64,000 nt of DNA from NCBI RefSeq assembly GCF_016863615.1, contig NZ_BOPF01000009.1, positions 1 to 64,000 of the forward strand, given 5' to 3'. Position numbers and translations under genes: made by a program. The DNA is from Virgisporangium aliadipatigenens. Lineage in GTDB: Bacteria; Actinomycetota; Actinomycetes; Mycobacteriales; Micromonosporaceae. This document shows positions 7,979 through 16,563 of this stretch, one piece after another; position 1 is the stretch's first letter; the number at the start of each line of letters is the position of its first letter. The notes below the pieces were generated by a model. The model saw nothing but the letters and a program-made list of their open reading frames with translations. It was not told the origin of the DNA and made no database searches.

Positions 7979-10900
7979 ATGGGTGGCACCGCGGTCGAAC
8001 TCCTTCCCGGCGGGCTGCTCGACCGGCTCGTCGCCACGGCCGGCCCCGACGGGCTCTCGCCGGTGCGCGCCGCGGCCGCTGCGGGTGCGTTCGTGCGGGC
8101 GCACGAGGAGGTGACGGCGTTGCGGGCCGGCGATCCCGTGTCGCTGCTCGCCTGGGAGCACTACACGTGGCACTCGCGCTGGCTCGGGCTGCCCGACGGC
8201 GACGCCCGGCCGATGGGCCACCTGCTGCTGCGGATGTTCGAACGGCCGCCCCGGCCGCGTCGCGAACGGGTCACCCGCGCGGAGGACTGGATCGTCGGCC
8301 GGCTGCTCACCGACCTTCGGGACACCCGCGCCACGCTCTCGCCGCAGCTGCTGTCCGCCTCCCCCGCCGGCACCGCCGCGTCGAACCTCGGTCTCGGGAT
8401 CGCGTCGATCGACGAGGCGCGCGAACGCCTCGCGGACCGGCCCGACCTGCTGGGACACCTGGACCTGCTCGCCGCCGACCTGGCCGCCCGCGCCGACGAG
8501 CGCACCCTGGCCGAGGAGTACCTCACCGCGGCGCAGCGGCGGCTGACCGATGCCGGCGACCGGTCCGGCCTGGCCGCCGCGGCGCTGCTGCTCGGCGACC
8601 TGCGCGCCGCGCCGCTGATGTCGCCCCTGGGCTGGAACTGCGTGCTGTCCGTGGAGCCTTCCTCGCCCGACTGCGCGCTGGCCGAGACGGTCGAGGCGGC
8701 CGAGTTCGACGGGTCCACTGTGGACAGTTCCGGGGCGTTGGCCGCCTACGCGACGGCGGCGCAGTGCTACGAGGCGACCGGCGGCGTGGCCGGCCTGGCG
8801 GCGGTGGCGCTGCGGCACTGCTATCTGGCGTTGCTCGACGGCGACCCGGCCGGCGCGATCGCTTTGGCCGAACGGGCCGGGGCGGCGTTCGCGGAGGAGG
8901 GCCGGCCGTTGGACGCGGCGGTGGCCGCCTGCCACGGCGCGCTGGCCGCGATCGCCGACGACCGGCTCGCGGTGGACGCGCAGGGCGCGGATCGGATCGT
9001 GGCGGCCGGCCGGGCGACGATCGGCGACGCGCCCACCGTCGGACTGGGGCTGTTGTGCACCAGGATGGCGCGCTACTGGGCCTCCCGCGGCCGCCGACCC
9101 GAACGGGCCCGCGCCGCGCTGGGCCTCGCGGAGCGGATCTTCGCCGGGATCGCCGAACCCGTGCTGCGCAGCCAGACCGTGGCGGAGATCGCCCAGGTGG
9201 CGGCCTCCGTCGGGGACGTGGCGGCGGTGCGGATCGCGGTGCGCGACGCGCTGGCCGCCGACGCGGCGCCGCTGGTCGAACCGGCCGACCCGACCGACGA
9301 CCGGCGCATCCGTCGCGCCCTGCTCGCGGGCCGCCTGTACACCCTGGCGAGCGGGGTGCGCGACGTCGACGGGATGCGGCTGGCGAGCCGTGACCTGGAG
9401 GACGCCCTGGGCCCGTTGCGCACCGGCCTGGCCGGCTACACCGGCCGCGCCCTCGTGATCGCGAACCACCTGCTGACGATCGCTACCCCGCCCGGGCATC
9501 GCATCGTGGACCTGCTCTACCGGGCCCGCGAGGCGCGCGACGCCGGCGCGTCCGACGTCGACGGGAGCCTCGTCGCGCAGGCCCGCGCCGATCTGGAACT
9601 GATCCCGTCCGGCGAGCGCGACCTCGCCGAGGCGTTGCTGCTGGCGCACGTCGGCGATCGCGCGGGTGCGTCGGAGGCGTTCGCCCGCCACACGCAGCGG
9701 GAACTGGCGCCGCTCCCCGCCGGCGGGCAGGAGTGGCGCATGGCGCACGTGGCGGGGTTGGCGTTCCAGCTCACCGTCGGCCACACCGCACGCGCCGCCG
9801 CCCATCACGCGGCGCTCGTCGCGGCGCGGACGCCCTGGTGGGCCGGGCTCGGACCGGACTGGCAGCACCTGAGCACGGAGGGTCGGCTGCGCGAACAGCA
9901 ACACGAGGAGGCGGCGGCGCTCGAGGCGTTCGACCGCGCTCTCGAGGAGATCGAGGGGGTCCGGGCCGGCCTCAATCGCGACGACCTGAAGACGTGGTTC
10001 TTCTCGGGCGCGGAGGTGCAGAACACCTATCTGGACGCGATCCGCGTCGCGCTGCGGCTCGGCGAGCACGGCCGCGCCTTCGGGTACGCCGAACGGGCCC
10101 GGGCCCGCGCGCTGCTCGACCTGCTGTCCGCGAACGCCGGGGTCGACCACGCCGGGCTCCCGGAGGAACTGGTCCGGCGCTGGCGATGGGCCGGCGCCGA
10201 CGTGACGCTCGCGCGCGGTCGCCTGGCGCGGGCGCTGCAGCGGCCGGAGCCCGACGGCGCGGAGATCGCCGAACTGCGCGCCCGGCTCGACCGGGCCGAC
10301 GAGCGGCTGCGCGCCGTCGAGGCGGAACTCCAGGCCGGCAACAGCAGGTTCTGGCGCACGGTCAACCCGCAGGCGGAGACGCGGAACCTGGCCGACGTGG
10401 CGGCCGCGCTGCCGCCCGGGGTGGCCGTCCTGCAGTACGCCGTCGGGCGCTACGACCTGCTCTCCTGGGCGGTGACCCGGGACGGGATGGTCGCCGCGCA
10501 CCGGGCGGAGGGCGAACACGGCATCCAGGGGCTGGTCGCCGGGATGCTCGACGCGTGCGCCACCGGTGACGAGTACGCCGCACCGGCCGAACGCCTCGCG
10601 GATCTCCTGCTGGAGCCGCTGCGCCCGGTCGTCGAGGCGGCCACCGCGCTGCTGCTGGTGCCCTCCGGGCCGTTGGCCCGGCTGCCGTTCGCGGCCCTGC
10701 CCTGGAACGGCTCCACCCTCGGCGCGGCGGTGCCGCTCACGGTGCTGCCGAGCGCGAGCGCATCGGCGACGGCGCGGCCCGCCGGACCCGCCGGTGGGCG
10801 CTCGCTGGTGGTGGGCGACCCGTCCGGGATGGCCTACGTCCCGGAGGGCTCGGCGGTCCCGATCCCGCAGCCCGCGCTGCCGGCCGCCGGCGTCGAGGCG

Positions 10901-11551
10901 TGGCGGGTCGCCGGCCTGCTGGGCGGCGCGGTGGACCTGCTGCTCGGCGACGACGCGACCGAGGCGCGGGTGCGCGCGCTCCTGCCCGACGCGGCCGTCG
11001 TGCATCTCGCCACGCACGGGGTCCTCGACCCGAACGCGCCCCTGGCGACCGCCGTCCTGCTGGCCTCCGGGGAGTCGTTGACGGCCGCGGAACTGTTCGG
11101 GCAGCGGCTGAACGCCGATCTCGTGGTGCTGAGCGCCTGCCGCACCGGCACCGGCACCGTGGTGCGCGGCGACGAACTGCTCGGCCTCGGCCGCGCGGTG
11201 CTGGCCGCCGGTGCCCGTTCCGTGGTGGTGACGCTCTGGTCGATCAGCGACCTGTCCGCGACGCTGTTCATGAGCGAGTTCCACCGGCGGCGGCTCGCCG
11301 GGGAGTCCGACGCGCGGGCACTGCGTGCGGCGGGAGGCTACCTGCGGGCGCTCTCCCGGGAGGAGGCCGTGGCCGCGTTCGAGGGGCTGCGCGCCGGTGC
11401 CGAACGCAGCGGTGACGGCGACCTCGTGGCGCGGCTGGACCGGGCCCGGGAGATCGGCGGGTGGTCGCGTACGTCCGCGCCGTTCGCCCACCCGTACCAC
11501 TGGGCGCCGTACGTGCTCGTCTCGGCCGGTGTCGGGGCGGCGCCCGGATGA
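7979..11551 (+). CDS. CHAT-domain protease with long helical-repeat N-terminus
   Basis: A 1190-aa protein. Residues 1 to ~850 are alpha-helical with TPR-like spacing (alternating A/L-rich helices), ending in a coiled-coil-like charged stretch near 720-790. The C-terminal CHAT domain (about 880-1190) carries the separase/caspase-type dyad His1013 (VVHLATHG) and Cys1054 (VVLSACRTGTG), followed by the usual GLGRAVLAAGARSVVVTLW. TPR-CHAT proteins are proteases switched on by a partner binding their repeats. Position straight after the caspase gene suggests a two-protease cascade; which acts first cannot be told. It contains one copy of the GTCCACTGTGGAC palindrome. Confidence 0.9.
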   Translation: MGGTAVELLPGGLLDRLVATAGPDGLSPVRAAAAAGAFVRAHEEVTALRAGDPVSLLAWEHYTWHSRWLGLPDGDARPMGHLLLRMFERPPRPRRERVTRAEDWIVGRLLTDLRDTRATLSPQLLSASPAGTAASNLGLGIASIDEARERLADRPDLLGHLDLLAADLAARADERTLAEEYLTAAQRRLTDAGDRSGLAAAALLLGDLRAAPLMSPLGWNCVLSVEPSSPDCALAETVEAAEFDGSTVDSSGALAAYATAAQCYEATGGVAGLAAVALRHCYLALLDGDPAGAIALAERAGAAFAEEGRPLDAAVAACHGALAAIADDRLAVDAQGADRIVAAGRATIGDAPTVGLGLLCTRMARYWASRGRRPERARAALGLAERIFAGIAEPVLRSQTVAEIAQVAASVGDVAAVRIAVRDALAADAAPLVEPADPTDDRRIRRALLAGRLYTLASGVRDVDGMRLASRDLEDALGPLRTGLAGYTGRALVIANHLLTIATPPGHRIVDLLYRAREARDAGASDVDGSLVAQARADLELIPSGERDLAEALLLAHVGDRAGASEAFARHTQRELAPLPAGGQEWRMAHVAGLAFQLTVGHTARAAAHHAALVAARTPWWAGLGPDWQHLSTEGRLREQQHEEAAALEAFDRALEEIEGVRAGLNRDDLKTWFFSGAEVQNTYLDAIRVALRLGEHGRAFGYAERARARALLDLLSANAGVDHAGLPEELVRRWRWAGADVTLARGRLARALQRPEPDGAEIAELRARLDRADERLRAVEAELQAGNSRFWRTVNPQAETRNLADVAAALPPGVAVLQYAVGRYDLLSWAVTRDGMVAAHRAEGEHGIQGLVAGMLDACATGDEYAAPAERLADLLLEPLRPVVEAATALLLVPSGPLARLPFAALPWNGSTLGAAVPLTVLPSASASATARPAGPAGGRSLVVGDPSGMAYVPEGSAVPIPQPALPAAGVEAWRVAGLLGGAVDLLLGDDATEARVRALLPDAAVVHLATHGVLDPNAPLATAVLLASGESLTAAELFGQRLNADLVVLSACRTGTGTVVRGDELLGLGRAVLAAGARSVVVTLWSISDLSATLFMSEFHRRRLAGESDARALRAAGGYLRALSREEAVAAFEGLRAGAERSGDGDLVARLDRAREIGGWSRTSAPFAHPYHWAPYVLVSAGVGAAPG
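8713..8725. repeat. Copy of dispersed palindrome GTCCACTGTGGAC
   Basis: Perfect copy, in frame as Ser-Thr-Val-Asp in the helical region of the CHAT protein. Confidence 0.85.
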
Positions 11552-11630
11552 GCGGACGCCTGCGGAAGCGAATCATGGGGCACTGCGTGCTTGTGTCTCG
11601 TGACGCCGCGGAGCGAAGCGAGGCGGTGTC

Positions 11631-12230
11631 ATGAGCACGCAGTTGCGGCGGGACCTGCACGACGTGCTCGGGCCGGCGTTGGCCGCGCTCGCGTTCCGGC
11701 TGGAGGCGGCGCAGGTCATCGTTCAGCGCGAGCCGCACCGGGCCGCGGAGGTGCTGCTGACGCTGCGGTCCGGCGTCGGGCACGCCGAACGCGCCCTGCG
11801 CGAACTGGTCGACGGGGTGCGACCGTCCACATCGGACAGTGCGCGGGGCTGCCCGGTCGCCCGGATCAGGGCGTTCGTCGACGGGCTCGCGGGCACACCC
11901 GGGCCGGCGATCACCGTGCACGCGCCCCCGGGACCGGCGGTGCCACCGACGGTCGGCGACGCCCTGTACCTCATCGTCACCGAGGCGTTGACGAACGTCC
12001 TGCGACACGCCGGCGCCGGCCGCTGCGCGGTGCGCATCACCCGCGGGGAGGCGCTGGAGGTGGAGGTGCGCGACGACGGCGTGGGCATGCCGGACGGGGT
12101 TCCCCGGCCCGGTGTGGGCCTGCGGTCGATGGCCGCTCGCGCGCGGGCGCTCGGTGGCACCTGCCGGGTCGAATCGGTGGCCGGCGTGGGCACCCGCGTA
12201 CGGGTGCGGCTCCCGCTGCCGGCCCGATGA
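11631..12230 (+). CDS. Minimal sensorless histidine kinase (NarL/HisKA_3 type)
   Basis: Only 199 aa: a HisKA_3 dimerisation helix begins at once (RRDLHDVLGPAL, phosphoacceptor His10) and is followed by an HATPase domain with N-box EALTNVLRHA, G1 DDGVGMPD and G2 GVGLRSM. No membrane segment or sensory domain is present, far short of the usual 380+ aa. ATG 11631 has GAGGCG upstream; no longer in-frame N-terminus with homology is evident. The response regulator gene overlaps its stop (ATGA). The kinase presumably senses through a partner protein, perhaps a product of the protease genes 80 bases upstream; that is inference. Confidence 0.85.
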   Translation: MSTQLRRDLHDVLGPALAALAFRLEAAQVIVQREPHRAAEVLLTLRSGVGHAERALRELVDGVRPSTSDSARGCPVARIRAFVDGLAGTPGPAITVHAPPGPAVPPTVGDALYLIVTEALTNVLRHAGAGRCAVRITRGEALEVEVRDDGVGMPDGVPRPGVGLRSMAARARALGGTCRVESVAGVGTRVRVRLPLPAR

Positions 12231-12886
12231 CGGACGACCCGATCCGGGTGCTGGTCGTCGACGACCACCCGGTCTTCCGGGACGGACTGTGCGCGCTGTT
12301 GGAGGCGTTCGAGGATCTGACGGTGGTGGGGCGCAGCGGTTGCGGTGCGGCGGCCGCGGAACTGGCGCACGCGCTGCGGCCGGACGTCGCCGTCCTCGAT
12401 CTCGGCCTGCCCGACGTGAGCGGATGCGAGGCGGCACAACGCATCCGCGCCCGCGCTCCGCGCGTCGGCCTGATCGCGTTGACCCTGGCCGACGACGACG
12501 CGTCGGTCTTCGCCGCGCTGCGCGCGGGGATGCGCGGGTACCTGCTCAAGGACGCCGACGCGGGTCGGGTCGCGCAGGCGGTCCGCACCGTGGCGAGCGG
12601 CGCCGCGTTCTTCGGCCCGGCGGTCGCCGAACGGCTGTCGGGGTTCTTCGCGGCGGCGCCCGGCGCGGCGGCGTTCCCCGAACTGACCGCCGGCGAACGG
12701 GCGGTGCTCGACCTGATGGCCGCCGGCCTGAGCAATCCGGAGATCGCCCGGCGCCTGATCGTCAGCCCGAAGACGGTCCGCAATCGGATCTCCTGCATCT
12801 TCGCCAAGCTCCGGGTGCCCGACCGGGCCCACGCGATCGTCCGCGCCCGGGAGGCCGGCATGGGCCGGCTCCGTTCGGCTCGGTGA
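12227..12886 (+). CDS. NarL-family response regulator
   Basis: A 219-aa two-component regulator, coupled to the kinase by an ATGA overlap. The receiver domain shows the acidic pair VVDDHP (about 10-15), phosphoacceptor Asp in AVLDLGLPD near residue 58, and the conserved Lys in LLKDA near 108. The C-terminal GerE HTH starts at LTAGERAVLDLMAAG. Likely targets are the protease genes or the secreted-protein gene just downstream; none is shown directly. Confidence 0.92.
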   Translation: MTDDPIRVLVVDDHPVFRDGLCALLEAFEDLTVVGRSGCGAAAAELAHALRPDVAVLDLGLPDVSGCEAAQRIRARAPRVGLIALTLADDDASVFAALRAGMRGYLLKDADAGRVAQAVRTVASGAAFFGPAVAERLSGFFAAAPGAAAFPELTAGERAVLDLMAAGLSNPEIARRLIVSPKTVRNRISCIFAKLRVPDRAHAIVRAREAGMGRLRSAR

Positions 12887-13015
12887 CGCGCCGGTGAACC
12901 CGGCGGGGACGTCCCGCGTTTCGGGGACACCGCTCCCCTGACGGCGGGACCGGTCCCCGTGAACGGTGTTCCCGTGCACCGCCACCCCGGCGGGCCACGT
13001 CCCTTGGGGGAACAC

Positions 13016-13567
13016 ATGCGCAGAATCATCACCGGATGTCTCACCGTCCTCACCACCCTGGCCGTCGTGGCGCTCACCGCGGCGCCGGCCGGGGCGGAAC
13101 CGTCCGGCTCGCAGGCGTCCGCACCGGCCGGCGCCGAACGGGCGACCGTCGAACAGATGCCCCGGCCGGAGACCGCACCGCAGGTGACCGTGCGGACGAG
13201 CGCGTACTTCGCCGACTGCCCGCAGTCCGCCGGGTACTGCACCTACGACAGCGGCTGGGAGTACTACGACGGGAGCTGCCAGGCACGCACCCAACTGGCC
13301 TGGTGGCGCGGCTCCAACACGGTCTCGATCCAGGTCCACGTGTACAGCCCGTTCCTCTTCGCGGCCTGCCGGGTGTACTCGACGCCGCAGTTCGCCACGA
13401 CGTTCAACTTCACGGTGAGCGGTGGGTCGTTCTACGCGATGGCCTGCTCGGCGACGGACCCGACCTGCTCGAACTACCAGATCTGGAGCTACTTCGACAA
13501 CTCCGGCCTGCACCCGTTCTTCGTCCCCTACGTGTACGCGATCTCGGCGGCACACACCAAGGCCTGA
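13016..13567 (+). CDS. Secreted protein with six cysteines, unknown function
   Basis: A 183-aa precursor. The start at 13016 is supported by GGGGG at 13006-13010; a GTG at 12959 is in frame but would delay the signal sequence. The signal peptide (basic MRR, hydrophobic core to about residue 24, cleavage near APAGA-EP) marks it for Sec export. The mature part is aromatic, with six Cys (DCP, YCT, SCQ, ACR, ACS, TCS) that could form three disulfides, and a beta-rich look. No catalytic motif recognised. It has its own strong terminator and lies 129 bases after the response regulator. It could be an output of that system or an independent gene. Confidence 0.8.
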   Translation: MRRIITGCLTVLTTLAVVALTAAPAGAEPSGSQASAPAGAERATVEQMPRPETAPQVTVRTSAYFADCPQSAGYCTYDSGWEYYDGSCQARTQLAWWRGSNTVSIQVHVYSPFLFAACRVYSTPQFATTFNFTVSGGSFYAMACSATDPTCSNYQIWSYFDNSGLHPFFVPYVYAISAAHTKA

Positions 13568-13574
13568 CCCGAAC

Positions 13575-13600
13575 GGCGCACCGGCCACCGCCGGTGCGCC
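13575..13600 (+). terminator. Strong hairpin after the secreted-protein gene
   Basis: GGCGCACCGG (13575-13584) pairs perfectly with CCGGTGCGCC (13591-13600) across a 6-base loop, 8 bases after the stop codon. It separates this gene from the fructose operon. Confidence 0.75.
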
Positions 13601-13627
13601 GGCATCGGACGAAACACGCGCGACATC

Positions 13628-13657
13628 TTGACGTGACGCGGGCCACGCGCCCAATAT
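13628..13657 (+). promoter_or_regulatory. Promoter of the frc-like operon
   Basis: TTGACG (13628-13633), an 18-base spacer and CAATAT (13652-13657). The palindromic operator lies 11 bases further on, about where transcription should start, which suits repression. Confidence 0.5.
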
Positions 13658-13668
13658 CCATAGAAGCA

Positions 13669-13682
13669 TGTCAACGTTGACA
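13669..13682. promoter_or_regulatory. LacI-type operator TGTCAACGTTGACA
   Basis: A perfect 14-bp palindrome with the central CG and AACGTT core usual for LacI-family operators. A further half site, CGTTGA, follows at 13685-13690. It lies between the promoter and the transporter genes, whose operon includes a LacI gene (16560-17588), so autoregulation by that protein is the simplest reading. Confidence 0.75.
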
Positions 13683-13716
13683 CACGTTGATCTCTGCTCC
13701 AGGGAGGTGTGCGACC

Positions 13717-14709
13717 GTGGCCGACCGCAGGACGACGACCCTGTTCCTGACCATCGTGCTCGGCTCCGCGTTAGGGGCGGCCGCCTGCGGCGACTCCGAC
13801 GGCGGGAGCGACAAGGTCAAGATCGGACTGATCACCAAGACCGACACCAACCCCTTCTTCGTGAAGATGAAGGAGGGCGCGCAGAAGGCCGCCGACGCGG
13901 CGGGCGTCGAGCTGATGACCGCCGCCGGCAAGAACGACGGGGACAACGCCAGTCAGGTGACCGCCGTGGAGAACATGGTGGCCGCCGGCGTGAAGGGCAT
14001 CATGATCACGCCCAGCGACACCAAGGCGATCGTGCCGACCATCCAGAAGGCGCGCGCGAAGGGCGTTCTGGTCATCGCGCTGGACACGCCGACCGAGCCG
14101 CAGGACGCCACCGACGCCCTCTTCGCCACCGACAATCTCAAGGCCGGTGTCCTCATCGGACAGTACGCCAAGGGCGCGATGGCCGGCCGGACGCCGAAGA
14201 TCGCCACACTGGACCTGGCGCCCGGCATCACCGTGGGAGTGTTGCGGCACAACGGTTTCCTGCAGGGCATGGGCCTCAAGGACGGCGACCCGTCGATCGT
14301 GTGTTCCCAGGACACCCTGGGCGATCAGGCCAAGGGCCAGACCGCGATGGAGAACTGCCTCACCAAGGCGCCCGACATCAACCTCGTCTACACCATCAAC
14401 GAACCCTCGGCGTTCGGCGCGTACACGGCGCTCAAGGCGAAGGGCCGGGAGAAGGACGTCATGATCGTCTCCGTGGACGGCGGCTGTGCCGGGGTCCGCG
14501 GCGTCCAAAGTGGACAGATCGCGGCCACCTCCCAGCAGTACCCGCTCAAGATGGCCGAACAGGGCGTGCAGGCCGTGGTGAAGTTCGCCAAGGACGGGAC
14601 GAAGGCGACCGGCTACACCGACACCGGGGTCACGCTCGTGACGGACAAACCGATGCCGGGCCAGGACACCAAGGACACCGCGTTCGGCCTCGCCAACTGC
14701 TGGGGCTGA
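13717..14709 (+). CDS. frcB: Fructose-type sugar ABC transporter, substrate-binding lipoprotein
   Basis: A 330-aa ribose/fructose-class (CUT2) periplasmic-binding-fold protein. GTG 13717 sits 9 bases after GGGAGG (13702-13707). A short hydrophobic signal ends in a lipobox-like LGAAAC with Cys24. Mature motifs such as GLITKTDTNPFFVKMKEGA and GIMITPSDTKAIVPTIQKA match the FrcB-like subgroup. It should capture an extracellular sugar and deliver it to the permease encoded 7 bases downstream. Fructose is favoured because the operon is followed by a GH32 fructanase; specificity is not proven by the sequence. Confidence 0.85.
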   Translation: MADRRTTTLFLTIVLGSALGAAACGDSDGGSDKVKIGLITKTDTNPFFVKMKEGAQKAADAAGVELMTAAGKNDGDNASQVTAVENMVAAGVKGIMITPSDTKAIVPTIQKARAKGVLVIALDTPTEPQDATDALFATDNLKAGVLIGQYAKGAMAGRTPKIATLDLAPGITVGVLRHNGFLQGMGLKDGDPSIVCSQDTLGDQAKGQTAMENCLTKAPDINLVYTINEPSAFGAYTALKAKGREKDVMIVSVDGGCAGVRGVQSGQIAATSQQYPLKMAEQGVQAVVKFAKDGTKATGYTDTGVTLVTDKPMPGQDTKDTAFGLANCWG

Positions 14710-14716
14710 GCGGCGG

Positions 14717-15709
14717 ATGTCGACCGAAACCGCCGCCGCCCCGCTGACCGGACCGCCGCTGTGGCGGCGCATGGTGACCGGCTCCACGCTGGGGCCGCTC
14801 GCCGCGCTGCTCATCGCGGGCGCGTTCTTCTCGATCCGGACCGAACAATTTCTCAGCGCGGGCAACTTCTCGCTCATCATCCAGCAGGTGATGGTCGTGG
14901 GCACGCTCGCGCTCGGCCAGACCCTGGTCATCCTGACCGCCGGCATCGACCTGTCCAACGGGGCGGTGATGGCGTTCGGGACGATCGTCATGACGAAGCT
15001 CGCCGTGGACGGTTCGCTGCCGCCGGTGCTAGCCGTCGCGCTCGGGGTGCTGGTGTGTGCCGCGTTCGGGGCCGCCAACGGGCTGCTCGTGACGCGGATC
15101 GCGCTGCCGCCGTTCATCGTGACGCTGGGCATGCTCAACATCGCCTTCGCGCTCACGCACATCTACTCGAAGGACCAGACCGTCTCCGGCCTTCCGGGAG
15201 CGCTCACCGCGCTCGGTAACACGTTCACGCTCGGCGGCACCGACGTGACGTACGGGTCCATCGTGACGATCGCGCTGTTCCTGCTCTTCGCCTACGTGCT
15301 GAGCCAGACGGCGTGGGGCCGGCACGTCTACGCCACCGGCAACAACCCCGAGGCGGCGCGGCTGACCGGCATCGCCACCAAGCGGGTGCTCGTCAGCGTG
15401 TACACGGTCGCCGGTGTGGTGTACGGGATCGCCGGGCTGCTGCTCATCGCGCGCACCAGCGTCGGCGACCCGCAGGCCGGGCAGACGGAGAACCTCGACA
15501 GCATCACCGCCGTGGTGCTCGGCGGCACGAGCCTCTTCGGCGGCCGCGGCGCCGTGCTGGGCACGCTCATCGGGGCGCTCATCGTCGGCATCTTCCGCAA
15601 CGGCCTGCAGCTGATGGGTGTCCAGTCCATCTACCAGACGCTCATCACCGGCGTGCTCGTCATCCTGGCCGTCACCGTCGACCAGCTCTCCCGCCGGAGG
15701 GCATCGTGA
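14717..15709 (+). CDS. frcC: CUT2 sugar ABC transporter permease
   Basis: A 330-aa integral membrane protein with about nine hydrophobic segments. The typical CUT2 permease motifs are seen: GQTLVILTAGIDLSNGAVMAF in the first half, and GGTSLFGGRGAVLGTLIGALIVGIFRNGLQLMG near the C-terminus. It starts 7 bases after the binding-protein stop and overlaps the ATPase start as GTGA. RbsC/FrcC class; the channel for the sugar bound by the upstream lipoprotein. Confidence 0.9.
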   Translation: MSTETAAAPLTGPPLWRRMVTGSTLGPLAALLIAGAFFSIRTEQFLSAGNFSLIIQQVMVVGTLALGQTLVILTAGIDLSNGAVMAFGTIVMTKLAVDGSLPPVLAVALGVLVCAAFGAANGLLVTRIALPPFIVTLGMLNIAFALTHIYSKDQTVSGLPGALTALGNTFTLGGTDVTYGSIVTIALFLLFAYVLSQTAWGRHVYATGNNPEAARLTGIATKRVLVSVYTVAGVVYGIAGLLLIARTSVGDPQAGQTENLDSITAVVLGGTSLFGGRGAVLGTLIGALIVGIFRNGLQLMGVQSIYQTLITGVLVILAVTVDQLSRRRAS

Positions 15710-16563
15710 GCGCGCCTGCGCGGGAGGGCCTCGTGAGCGAGCCGATTCTTCAGGCCCGCGGGCTGTTCAAGCGCTACGGGCACGTGACGGCGTTGGACGG
15801 CGCGGACTTCGACCTCGAGCCCGGCGAGGTCCTCGCGGTCATCGGCGACAACGGCGCCGGTAAGTCCACGCTCATCAAGGTGCTCACCGGCGCCGAACGT
15901 CCCGACGCCGGTGAGGTCCGGCTCGACGGCCGGCCGCTGCACCTGCGCAACCCGCTCGACGCCCGCCGGCAGGGCATCGAGACCGTGTACCAGGATCTCG
16001 CCGTCGCGCCGGCCCTGGACATCGCCAGCAACCTGTACCTCGGCCGGGAACTGCGCCGAAAAGGGTTGCTGGGCAACGTTTTCCGGATGCTCGACACGCC
16101 AAGGATGCGGGCCGAGTCGGCGCGGCACATGGCGGAGCTGCGGATCGGCCTGCGCACGCTGACCCAGCCGGTGGAGAACCTCTCCGGCGGCCAGCGCCAG
16201 GGCGTCGCCGTGGCCCGCGCGGCGGCGTGGGGCAGCCGCGTCCTCGTGATGGACGAGCCGACCGCCGCGCTGGGCGTCAAGGAGTCCGGGCAGGTGCTCG
16301 ACCTCATCCGCCGCATCCGCGACCGCGGCCTGCCGGTGGTGCTGGTCAGTCACAACATGCCGCACGTCTTCGAGATCGCCGACCGGATCCACGTGCAGCG
16401 CCTCGGCAAGCGCGTGGCGGTGGTCAAACCGTCGGAGTACTCGATGGCCGAGGTGGTCGCCGTGATGACCGGAGCGGTCACCGTCGACGGCGGCGCGGCG
16501 ACCGTCGTGGACCGGGCCGCCGCCGACGCCGCGGGTCTGTCCACAGAGGACGATTCCGCGTGA
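15706..16563 (+). CDS. frcA: Sugar ABC transporter ATP-binding protein, single-domain FrcA type
   Basis: A 285-aa ATPase with Walker A GDNGAGKST near 47-55, signature LSGGQRQG, Walker B VLVMDEPT and switch His in VSHNM. Most CUT2 transporters use a duplicated ~500-aa ATPase; this is the half-length FrcA kind, and the NPLDARRQGIETVYQDLAVAP stretch fits that subgroup. GTG 15706 overlaps the permease stop and has GGAGG before it; a second in-frame GTG at 15733 with GGGAGG upstream is an alternative. It overlaps the LacI gene as GTGA. Confidence 0.9.
   Translation: MSAPAREGLVSEPILQARGLFKRYGHVTALDGADFDLEPGEVLAVIGDNGAGKSTLIKVLTGAERPDAGEVRLDGRPLHLRNPLDARRQGIETVYQDLAVAPALDIASNLYLGRELRRKGLLGNVFRMLDTPRMRAESARHMAELRIGLRTLTQPVENLSGGQRQGVAVARAAAWGSRVLVMDEPTAALGVKESGQVLDLIRRIRDRGLPVVLVSHNMPHVFEIADRIHVQRLGKRVAVVKPSEYSMAEVVAVMTGAVTVDGGAATVVDRAAADAAGLSTEDDSA

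Noticed and set aside
1015-11500. Very long open frames on the minus strand opposite the LAL regulator, caspase and CHAT genes
   Set aside because: They have no recognisable domains, are full of Arg, Pro and Gly, and mirror genes with clear motifs. They follow from the high G+C third positions.
5423-13567. Search for a gasdermin-like pore protein as caspase substrate
   Set aside because: No protein with gasdermin-like features is seen near the caspase; the secreted cysteine-rich protein is exported and does not resemble one.
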